From the NCBI GenBank assembly GCA_023428695.1, contig JAEYWY010000002.1, positions 186,001 to 250,000 on the forward strand: a stretch of 64,000 bases of DNA. The letters are read 5' to 3'. Source of the stretch: Bacteroidota bacterium. GTDB taxonomy: Bacteria; Bacteroidota; Bacteroidia; Cytophagales; Cyclobacteriaceae. This document shows positions 42,538 to 48,733 of the stretch, one piece after another. A model generated the notes under the pieces. That model made no database searches and was not told where the DNA came from. It was given only the letters and a program-made list of their open reading frames with translations. Within the stretch, counting starts at the first letter, position 1; each line of letters starts with the position of its first letter. A program made the position numbers and the translations under genes.

Positions 42538-42603
42538 TTAAAGTCCCCTGGGGGATTTAAAAAAGTAGTAATAAAAGTAAAATGTCGCGTTGTTAACTTT
42601 CAT
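42538..42603 (-). CDS. Phe/Tyr-rich leader peptide (pheL-like), 21 residues
   Basis: The ORF reads MKVNNATFYFYYYFFKSPRG followed by Leu and TAA. Residues 8-15 are eight consecutive aromatics, four Phe and four Tyr, matching the two amino acids produced by the operon that follows. It starts 16 bases after a strong TAnnTTTG promoter and ends 38 bases before the terminator hairpin. Its last codons form the antiterminator arm. The peptide itself is expected to have no function beyond making the ribosome sense charged tRNA-Phe and tRNA-Tyr. It is shorter than usual gene-finder limits and would normally be missed. Confidence 0.88.
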   Translation of the reverse strand: MKVNNATFYFYYYFFKSPRGL

Positions 42604-42619
42604 GTCGTCTCTACAGCGT

Positions 42620-42652
42620 CAAAGATAAAAGTAATTCCCGCGGACTTGCAAA
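42620..42652 (-). promoter_or_regulatory. Promoter of the Phe/Tyr operon leader
   Basis: On the minus strand TTTG (42652-42649), 21 bases, TATCTTTG (42627-42620), an exact match to the Bacteroidota primary sigma consensus. The transcript would begin about 10 bases before the leader peptide ATG. Confidence 0.75.
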
Positions 42653-42690
42653 GCCTGCCGATTTTTTTTGTGAATTTTTTTTGAAACTAA

Positions 42691-42707
42691 TGATTGTTAG
42701 TCAATCA
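42691..42707. other. Small inverted repeat between two divergent promoters
   Basis: TGATTG, five bases, CAATCA. It lies between the -33 regions of the leader and lipoprotein promoters and could be an operator, but six pairs can arise by chance. Confidence 0.25.
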
Positions 42708-42716
42708 GTTACCTCC

Positions 42717-42747
42717 TTGTATTAGACGTCAAAGGTTGATAATATTG
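42717..42747 (+). promoter_or_regulatory. Candidate promoter of the small lipoprotein gene
   Basis: TTG, 20 bases, TAATATTG, one mismatch to TAnnTTTG, 20 bases before the ATG at 42768. Confidence 0.5.
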
Positions 42748-42767
42748 AATCAAATTCGCTCACCCTT

Positions 42768-43220
42768 ATGAATAAAATTATGCGGTTTCCCCTAGTGCTT
42801 GCGTTAGTTCTTGTCCTCACAACAGCCTGCAATTCCGGTCGGAAAGACGCGGAAGAGAAGGACCCGGTCAAGTCGGAAAGCAATCAGGCGCTCGAAAAAG
42901 AAGCGTGGAGTATCCATGATGAAGTAATGCCTAAAATGGGTACTATTCACAAACGCAAGTCACGCATTAAGGAGATTCTGGAACAAAATGCCCAGGCTAC
43001 GGCGGAAGAGAAACAGTCCCTGGAATCTACACTTGCCGAACTTGATCAGGCCTACGATGGCATGATGAACTGGATGCGAAACTTCAAACCGGAACAGCAC
43101 AACGATTCTGAAGAAACCACCCGTGCCTACCTCGAGGAACAAATCAAGGAGATCAGGAAAGTCAGGGACGATATCCTTTCTGTGATAGAGAAAACCGACA
43201 GTCTGCAGATCGTCCGATAA
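42768..43220 (+). CDS. Small lipoprotein of unknown function
   Basis: 150 residues with a lipoprotein signal: MNKIMRFPLVLALVLVLTTAC, the lipobox ending at Cys21, followed by a flexible Asn/Ser/Gly/Lys stretch. The mature part is highly charged and helical (KRKSRIKEILEQNAQATAEE, YLEEQIKEIRKVRDDILSVI), probably a small helical bundle or coiled coil. Similar Bacteroidota proteins are sometimes labelled viral A-type inclusion protein, a label without functional meaning. The residue after the Cys is Asn, not Asp, so transport to the outer membrane is plausible. Monocistronic, divergent from the Phe/Tyr operon. Confidence 0.85.
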   Translation: MNKIMRFPLVLALVLVLTTACNSGRKDAEEKDPVKSESNQALEKEAWSIHDEVMPKMGTIHKRKSRIKEILEQNAQATAEEKQSLESTLAELDQAYDGMMNWMRNFKPEQHNDSEETTRAYLEEQIKEIRKVRDDILSVIEKTDSLQIVR

Positions 43221-43246
43221 TCCAGCAGAAAGTGCCCTAATAAGTG

Positions 43247-43275
43247 TTTGGTTTTGGCCGAAGTAATTACATTTG
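43247..43275 (+). promoter_or_regulatory. Candidate promoter of gcvT
   Basis: TTTG (43247-43250), 17 bases, TACATTTG (43268-43275). The -7 element is exact but the spacing is slightly short. It lies 18 bases before the gcvT ATG. Confidence 0.45.
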
Positions 43276-43293
43276 TGGCCTCATTAACAGACC

Positions 43294-44376
43294 ATGGAAC
43301 TGAAGTACATCCCCCTGAATTCTTTACACGAACAAATTGGCGGCAAAATGGTACCATTTGCCGGTTACAACATGCCGGTTCGCTACTCCTCCGACATTGA
43401 AGAACACATGACTGTCCGGAACGCAGTCGGTGTATTCGACGTCTCTCACATGGGAGAGTTTATTCTGAAGGGCCCGGATGCTTTGGACCTTATTCAACGA
43501 GTTACCACCAACGATGCTTCTAAAATGGTTGATGGTCAGGCGCAGTATTCATGTCTGCCGAACAAGGACGGTGGAATTGTCGACGACCTGATCGTTTACC
43601 GAATCGCTGACCAACACTACATGCTTGTGGTGAATGCGTCTAACATCGACAAGGATTGGAATTGGATTTCGCAATTCAATACGAAGAATGTGGAGATGCA
43701 AAACATCTCAGACAACATGTGTCTGTTTGCCGTACAGGGACCAAAGGCCATAAGCACACTCCAGAGACTTACCAACGTTTCGCTAAAGGATATAAAGTAC
43801 TATCACTTTCAGATCGGTGAGCTTGCAGGTATCCCGGATCTGATATTATCGAATACGGGTTACACAGGAGCAGGTGGATTCGAAATTTACCTTCCCAACG
43901 AACACGCCGTGAAATTATGGAATGAAATCTTCAATGCGGGTGCGGAATTTGGCATCAAGCCCATAGGACTCGGTGCACGCGACACGCTCCGCCTGGAAAT
44001 GGGATTCTGTCTTTACGGGAATGATATTGACGACACTACTTCACCATTTGAGGCCGGACTGGGCTGGATAACAAAATTCACCAAAGACTTCACCAACTCT
44101 GAAAACCTGAAGAAACAAAAAGAGCAGGGTGTCACTCGCAAGCTTGTTGGATTTCGAATGGTTGACAAGGGTATACCACGTCATGACTATTCGATTATCG
44201 ACGCGAAAGGGAGCAAAATCGGCAGAGTTACCTCAGGCACGATGTCACCTGTACTGGGAATTGGTATAGGTCTGGGTTATGTTGAAACAGGATTTGCTGC
44301 TCCGGGCACTGAAATATTTATCGATGTTCGCGGACGCGCGTTGAAGGCTGCAGTTCAAAAAACACCGTTGATCTGA
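43294..44376 (+). CDS. gcvT: Glycine cleavage system T protein, aminomethyltransferase (GcvT)
   Basis: 360 residues, standard length. Hallmarks: GKMVPFAGYNMPVRYSS, GVFDVSHMGEF, the NTGYTGAGGFEIY strand, GLGARDTLRLEMGFCLYGND, with the catalytic Asp region at the tetrahydrofolate site, and RVTSGTMSPVLGIGIGLGYV. It transfers the methylene group from the aminomethyl-lipoyl H protein to tetrahydrofolate, releasing ammonia. gcvH and gcvP are not in the window. Its stop shares one base with the next ATG (TGATG), so the TPR protein is translationally coupled. Confidence 0.96.
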   Translation: MELKYIPLNSLHEQIGGKMVPFAGYNMPVRYSSDIEEHMTVRNAVGVFDVSHMGEFILKGPDALDLIQRVTTNDASKMVDGQAQYSCLPNKDGGIVDDLIVYRIADQHYMLVVNASNIDKDWNWISQFNTKNVEMQNISDNMCLFAVQGPKAISTLQRLTNVSLKDIKYYHFQIGELAGIPDLILSNTGYTGAGGFEIYLPNEHAVKLWNEIFNAGAEFGIKPIGLGARDTLRLEMGFCLYGNDIDDTTSPFEAGLGWITKFTKDFTNSENLKKQKEQGVTRKLVGFRMVDKGIPRHDYSIIDAKGSKIGRVTSGTMSPVLGIGIGLGYVETGFAAPGTEIFIDVRGRALKAAVQKTPLI

Positions 44377-45002
44377 TGCGTGCGCCGGTCTTAGGACTGT
44401 TACTAACGCTTGCGTGTCTCTCATGCTTCGCCCAGGACCAGCACGCCAACTTAGTCAATCGTGCGGTACGTCATCTGAGCACAGGCAAATTCGCAGATGC
44501 GCTCGCCATCCTTGACCCACTTGTAAAAGACGACACAACGGACATTACGTTGCGACACAATCGCGCGATTGCCTATTTCAACCTGAAAAAATACCGGGAA
44601 GCGCTTGATGATTACCTTTTCCTGATTCGCGAGAATCCATTGCCCGAATATTTGTTCCAGGCTGGCAATTCATACGAGCACCTGAACAAACCTGATTCAG
44701 CGCTCGCCTACTATACGCGGACACTTGACGTTGAAAAGGACAACTTTCTTTATTTTTTTAAACGCGGTACGGTACTGTTAAAGACAAGTAAATTCAGTGC
44801 CGCGATTCTGGACTTCAATGAAGCACTCATTTTGAATCCGGAACATTCAAACTCCATGCATAACCGTGGGCTTGCAAAGTTTGCTTCGGGAAATGACCGG
44901 GGTGCATGCGAAGACTGGTGCGATGCATCAATCCTGGGTAATGCCACGGCCTCTCTCCACCTCAGCAGAAACTGCAAATCCTTTCCGTCACGCTGTCGCT
45001 AA
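44376..45002 (+). CDS. Exported TPR-repeat protein
   Basis: 208 residues. A signal peptide (APVLGLLLTLACLSCFAQ) is followed by four to five tetratricopeptide units, for example NRAVRHLSTGKFADALAIL, NRAIAYFNLKKYREALDDY and FKRGTVLLKTSKFSAAILDF. The C-terminus is cysteine-containing (GACEDWCDASILGN), a motif common in secreted Bacteroidota TPR proteins. It overlaps gcvT by one base and comB by one base, so the three are cotranscribed, but no functional link to glycine cleavage is evident. Confidence 0.88.
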   Translation: MRAPVLGLLLTLACLSCFAQDQHANLVNRAVRHLSTGKFADALAILDPLVKDDTTDITLRHNRAIAYFNLKKYREALDDYLFLIRENPLPEYLFQAGNSYEHLNKPDSALAYYTRTLDVEKDNFLYFFKRGTVLLKTSKFSAAILDFNEALILNPEHSNSMHNRGLAKFASGNDRGACEDWCDASILGNATASLHLSRNCKSFPSRCR

Positions 45003-45709
45003 TGAAAACAATAGACGTATCCCTAAGCCCTGACCTTATGCACCTTTACCCTGTCGCAGACAAGACAGTGGTTGTTGTGGACATCCTTCGCGCAACAAGC
45101 TGTATGACCACGGCATTTGCTCACGGCGTCAGTGGCATCATACCCGTTGCTGATTTGCAAGAATGTCTCGCGTTGAAATCGGGACTGGTTCATACCGCCG
45201 GCGAACGCGATGGAAAAAAGGTGGACGGTTTTGATCTTGGGAATTCTCCGTTCGAGTATATGAACCCACAGCTCGTCGGGAAACAAATTGCTTTTACAAC
45301 AACCAACGGCACACAAGCCATCGTAAAATCAAAGGGGGCACGGAACATCATAATCGGTTCGTTCCTCAATTTGTCCGCAGTAGTTAATCATCTGCGCCAG
45401 ACAAGTAATGATGTTCTCGTTGTTTGCGCCGGCTGGAAGGGGAAGTTTAATCTGGAAGACACATTGTTTGCCGGAGCTTTGGTCGAACTATTGAAGCACG
45501 AGTTTAAATCTGCGTGCGATGCACCTCTGGCTGCTCAATATTTATATAACACAGCCAAAAATGATCTTGTGGGATTTTTGAAAAACTCGAGTCACGTGCA
45601 ACGCCTCGCGCGACTGGGCATTGAACGCGATATCGCCTTCTGTCTTACACCGGATCAGTTCAATGTGGTCCCATACCTGGAAGACGACGGCGTCTTAAGA
45701 GTCAGGTGA
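45002..45709 (+). CDS. comB: 2-phosphosulfolactate phosphatase family protein (ComB-like)
   Basis: 235 residues. Family motifs are VVVVDILRATSCMTTAFA, HTAGERDGKKVDGFDLGNSP, IAFTTTNGTQAI, and VVCAGWKGKFNLEDTLFAGA. In methanogens ComB removes phosphate from 2-phosphosulfolactate on the way to coenzyme M; bacterial members occur without that pathway, and in some bacteria sulfolactate is an end product. No comA or comC is nearby. The substrate in this organism is therefore open. It starts on the last base of the TPR gene stop (TAATG) and ends convergent with the acyltransferase gene. Confidence 0.88.
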   Translation: MKTIDVSLSPDLMHLYPVADKTVVVVDILRATSCMTTAFAHGVSGIIPVADLQECLALKSGLVHTAGERDGKKVDGFDLGNSPFEYMNPQLVGKQIAFTTTNGTQAIVKSKGARNIIIGSFLNLSAVVNHLRQTSNDVLVVCAGWKGKFNLEDTLFAGALVELLKHEFKSACDAPLAAQYLYNTAKNDLVGFLKNSSHVQRLARLGIERDIAFCLTPDQFNVVPYLEDDGVLRVR

Positions 45710-45724
45710 ACGCACCACCTTTGC

Positions 45725-46840
45725 TCAAACCTTCACGTAAATTCCTTTCTTGTCGAGGAAGTATCCTATGGCCCAGTTAATGAGCATATAAAAGATCGCA
45801 AACGCAAACGAAGCGTTGATCAGGGAAAGGAAACTTCCAAAAAAGTCCCGATAGAGCCACCGTTGCAGATTCGTGTCGCCGACCGGAATCAAGTAAAAAA
45901 CAGTAAGTAACAACGACGACAGCATATAGATAAACAGCGGATTCTTACCGAACACGACAAAGAAGTACGTCCACTTTTTGTGACGTTTCATCTCAATGAT
46001 ATAGATCAGAAGTGAGAGAATAAATAAATCAATTCCTGTTGTAAGCAGTACGAATGAGCTGGTCCATATCTTTTTGTTTATAGGGAACACCATATCCCAA
46101 GACAGCGCCACGAAGGTAATGACTGCGCCGGCGATCATCAGTCTGGCAATGGCTTCATAACTGTTACCCTTCTCACGTATAAATCGCCCCGCATAATATC
46201 CGGCGGTGACATTCACAATTGCCGGAATGGTACTCAGCAATCCTTCGGGATCAAAGGGAACACCTTCTCCATGATACAAGTGCTTTTCTCCAAAGATCAA
46301 CAGATCAAGCTGATTGCCCGCGTATCCGGCCAGCGAATAGGGATCGTTAGCGTCGCCAAAAGCATACAGGATTATCCAGTATCCGGCGAGGAGGAATGCG
46401 CTTACCCAAACCGATGCGCGCAGCGACAAATAATGAAGGATAATAGAAGCAAAAAAGTAACACAACGCGATTCTTTGCAGTACTCCCGGAACGCGTGTTT
46501 CACTGATGGGATCGAACGTGCCTGTTCTGAAATTGTAAAACGGGAACCAGTACAAAAGGAATCCGATCAGAAAAATCAGGAAGGTTCGCTTTAATGTTTT
46601 CCGCCAGAACACCGATTCGCCAAGGGCTTCGTACTTTTGCATTGAAAACGCCATTGCATTTCCAACGGCAAACAGGAACGATGGAAAGACAAGATCTGTG
46701 GGAGTGAACCCATGCCATTTGGCATGTGCAAGGGGCGCATAGATGTGAGCCCAATCTCCGGGAGAGTTCACGATAATCATGAAACAGACTGTCATCCCGC
46801 GAAAGACATCGAGAGCCAGGTAGCGTTGATTCTCTGCCAT
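45725..46840 (-). CDS. HGSNAT-like membrane acyltransferase (DUF5009/DUF1624 family)
   Basis: 371 residues with about ten membrane segments. The opening RYLALDVFRGMTVCFMIIVN and HGFTPTDLVFPSFLFAVGNAM are the signature of proteins related to heparan-alpha-glucosaminide N-acetyltransferase, where the histidine in KWHGFTPTD is the proposed acetyl carrier. RVPGVLQRIALCYFFAS is a further conserved block. These enzymes move acetyl groups across the membrane to a sugar acceptor; the acceptor here is unknown. It is downstream of the FRG gene on the same strand, 103 bases away. Confidence 0.85.
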   Translation of the reverse strand: MAENQRYLALDVFRGMTVCFMIIVNSPGDWAHIYAPLAHAKWHGFTPTDLVFPSFLFAVGNAMAFSMQKYEALGESVFWRKTLKRTFLIFLIGFLLYWFPFYNFRTGTFDPISETRVPGVLQRIALCYFFASIILHYLSLRASVWVSAFLLAGYWIILYAFGDANDPYSLAGYAGNQLDLLIFGEKHLYHGEGVPFDPEGLLSTIPAIVNVTAGYYAGRFIREKGNSYEAIARLMIAGAVITFVALSWDMVFPINKKIWTSSFVLLTTGIDLFILSLLIYIIEMKRHKKWTYFFVVFGKNPLFIYMLSSLLLTVFYLIPVGDTNLQRWLYRDFFGSFLSLINASFAFAIFYMLINWAIGYFLDKKGIYVKV

Positions 46841-46943
46841 AAAACGAAAGGTTGGATCAGGCTAAGCTCAGTTATTTTTCGCTTAGCTGCAAGTTACACG
46901 CGACACACTTTCCCGGGCGGGATTATGATTCCTGTCACCCTTG

Positions 46944-47657
46944 TTAGAGATTCTTTGCTAGAAACAGCCACTCCACATGTTTTGCCAGCCCGTCAACGTC
47001 GGGATACATCATCGCAGAGTTGATCCCGAAATTATGTAGACGGCGCTTGCAATCCCCGAAGCACGAAGCCATCACTTTTATCTTGAACAGATGATCGCGA
47101 TACCCGGCGTTTTTCTCAAATGGAATAAATCTTCGTTCCTCGTTTTGCTTATGAATCGTAAACCAGGCAAACTGTGCCGATATTCTCTTTACAATATGAT
47201 TCGGCTTGAATACTTTGGTGCTCCCTTCTTCAAACGGATCCGCCTTGTCGAAACTGTTTATAATATCGCCGGGCGGAACATGAAATCCCCACACGACTGA
47301 ATACTGGGCCGACTGATCACCAAGCGGAGGCATCGAAAACCACAACGCAATAAGCGGATTTTCGGACCAGTCCAGCAAGCGCGTTGCCATACCGTGGTGT
47401 TGCGCCAAAGCCATCCAGTCAAGCAGGTTTTCGGGATGCTTGTTCATCAGGTGAAGGCTCCGGCGTTGAAAGTCCGCAATCATTTCACGTTCGACCTTTT
47501 CTACATGCGCAACATCATAACGGGCGATCTTGGGTAGCAAGGTTTTGTCGATTGGTTGGCCACGGTAAAGGATCAACTCATCCGTTGGCATCGTAAGAAT
47601 GATGTCCTGGTATTCCTTAAAACTGTTAACCGTGTAGGTCGTATACTCGTTGTCCAT
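46944..47657 (-). CDS. FRG domain-containing protein
   Basis: 237 residues from the start at 47657 (MDNEYTTYTVNSFKEYQDII); a longer frame to 47717 adds a hydrophobic stub (WYVILIFLIS) that I consider less likely. The FRG domain is recognised from LILYRGQPIDKTLLPKIAR near the N-terminus and MALAQHHGMATRLLDWSENPLIALWFS. The domain is named for a conserved Phe/Tyr-Arg-Gly and occurs alone or in proteins of toxin and phage-defence contexts, with no proven biochemical activity known to me. No antitoxin-like or defence partner lies beside it. Confidence 0.87.
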   Translation of the reverse strand: MDNEYTTYTVNSFKEYQDIILTMPTDELILYRGQPIDKTLLPKIARYDVAHVEKVEREMIADFQRRSLHLMNKHPENLLDWMALAQHHGMATRLLDWSENPLIALWFSMPPLGDQSAQYSVVWGFHVPPGDIINSFDKADPFEEGSTKVFKPNHIVKRISAQFAWFTIHKQNEERRFIPFEKNAGYRDHLFKIKVMASCFGDCKRRLHNFGINSAMMYPDVDGLAKHVEWLFLAKNL

Positions 47658-47669
47658 AGAAATCAGAAA

Positions 47670-47701
47670 AATTAAAATTACGTACCATGTAGCGACTCCT
47701 G
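47670..47701 (-). promoter_or_regulatory. Candidate promoter of the FRG gene
   Basis: On the minus strand TTG (47701-47699), 21 bases, TAATTTTA (47677-47670), one mismatch to TAnnTTTG and 12 bases before the start at 47657. Confidence 0.35.
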
Positions 47702-47718
47702 CAAGGATGTGGGTCATT

Positions 47719-47759
47719 CAAGGTTGAAAAGTTTTAAAGTTTCAAAGGTGAAAGTTGAA
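47719..47759. repeat. Short imperfect tandem repeat of TTGAAA/TTTAAAG-type units
   Basis: A run of six- to eight-base units (GGTTGAAA, AGTTTTAA, AGTTTCAA, AGGTGAAA, GTTGAAAGG) lies in the intergenic region. Similar runs are common between Bacteroidota genes. No function is inferred. Confidence 0.55.
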
Positions 47760-47964
47760 AGGCCAGCTGAAGTTGGTTGCGCAATTGTCAATGTATTCGT
47801 CGCTGAAAGATGCGTTTATTTACAATTAATCACTAACAACTTCTAATTGATAAAGTCTTCACAATTCCTTGCGCTACAATGCGTCTGGCGGCCTTGCGGT
47901 AAAAAAAGGCTGGTCATTCAACTTGAAATCGTACTTTTACTCTCAACGAAATCAGAGTTTGACT

Positions 47965-48393
47965 ATGCGAATTGAAATTACGTTACCGGAACGGTTCGTC
48001 TACTCAACGCGGTTGCGGGTTCGCGCGTCGGATGTCAACTACGGAGGACACCTGGGCAACGATTCCGTTCTAACCCTGTTGCAGGAAGCAAGGGTGCGGT
48101 TCTTCCAGTCATTGGGCTTTAAGGACGAAGCAGAAATTGAAGGCGACGTGGGCCAGATTATAGCTGACTTTGTTGTCCAATACAAGGCAGAATCATTCAT
48201 GGGCGATGTACTCGATATCCGCCTGGCCATAGAGAATTTCCACCGATACGGATTTGAAATGATCTATCAAATCATCCACGAAAACGGAAAAGAAATCGCG
48301 CGTGCCCGGTCCAACAATTTATGTTTTGATTATGCCAAACGAAAGATTGCCTCGGTTCCCGGCTCATTGGTCGAAAGATTTAACCAACTATAA
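47965..48393 (+). CDS. Acyl-CoA thioesterase, hot-dog fold (4HBT family)
   Basis: 142 residues from the ATG at 47965 (MRIEITLPERFVYSTRLRVR); an in-frame start at 47869 adds 32 unrelated residues. The 4HBT core is RASDVNYGGHLGNDSVLTLLQEARVRFF, where the Asp and the following helix form the active site, followed by ADFVVQYKAESFMGDVLDI. The family hydrolyses acyl-CoA thioesters; chain specificity is unknown. The MazG-like gene follows 11 bases downstream and is probably cotranscribed. Confidence 0.88.
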   Translation: MRIEITLPERFVYSTRLRVRASDVNYGGHLGNDSVLTLLQEARVRFFQSLGFKDEAEIEGDVGQIIADFVVQYKAESFMGDVLDIRLAIENFHRYGFEMIYQIIHENGKEIARARSNNLCFDYAKRKIASVPGSLVERFNQL

Positions 48394-48404
48394 ACTCATC
48401 CATT

Positions 48405-48731
48405 ATGACTCTGACGGAAGCACAAAAGCGGGTCGACGACTGGATTAAGGAATACGGGGTCCGTTACTTTTCCGAACTTACCAACATGGCAATCCTGGCG
48501 GAGGAAGTTGGCGAATTAGCCCGTATCATCGCCAGAAGGTATGGTGAGCAATCTGAAAAGGACACCGATCGCAATAGGGACCTGGCCGATGAAATGGCGG
48601 ACGTGCTCTGGGTGCTTTTGTGTCTTGCAAATCAAACGGGAGTAGACCTTACGCAAGCCTTTGAAAAAAATCTCGAAAAGAAAACCAATCGCGATTCACA
48701 AAGGCATAAGGACAATCCAAAATTGAAATAG
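48405..48731 (+). CDS. MazG-like nucleotide pyrophosphohydrolase
   Basis: 108 residues, all-alpha NTP pyrophosphatase fold. The metal-binding signature is visible as LAEEVGELARIIARRYGEQ (EExxE) and DLADEMADVLWVLLCLANQ (ExxD). The family removes pyrophosphate from (d)NTPs, often acting as a house-cleaning enzyme against damaged nucleotides. It ends three bases before the glycogen synthase stop on the other strand, with no terminator between the convergent genes. Confidence 0.9.
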   Translation: MTLTEAQKRVDDWIKEYGVRYFSELTNMAILAEEVGELARIIARRYGEQSEKDTDRNRDLADEMADVLWVLLCLANQTGVDLTQAFEKNLEKKTNRDSQRHKDNPKLK

Positions 48732-48733
48732 TC

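Larger units (their letters stand above)
42470..42603 (-). promoter_or_regulatory. Transcription attenuator of the Phe/Tyr operon
   Basis: Three pairings are mutually exclusive or nested. (1) TTAACAACGC at the start of the leader ORF (42596-42587) pairs perfectly with GCGTTGTTAA just after its stop (42530-42521). (2) AGGGGACTT, the last codons of the leader ORF (42549-42541), can pair with AAGTCCTC (42499-42492), giving an antiterminator. (3) The same AAGTCCTCCG arm pairs with CGGGGGACTT to make the terminator. A ribosome reaching the stop covers the antiterminator arm, allowing termination; a ribosome stalled at Phe or Tyr codons leaves it free. Confidence 0.85.
47658..47964. other. 307-base divergent intergenic region
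   Basis: The region between the FRG and thioesterase start codons holds a promoter-like element for the FRG gene, a run of imperfect repeats (47719-47759), and a CAATTA/TAATTG inverted repeat with a 17-base spacer near 47820-47850. No open frame of interest and no RNA gene is apparent. Confidence 0.5.

Noticed and set aside
42600..42767. Riboswitch or T-box upstream of the Phe/Tyr operon
   Set aside because: No T-box or known riboswitch core is visible; the Phe/Tyr-rich leader ORF and competing hairpins explain the region better.
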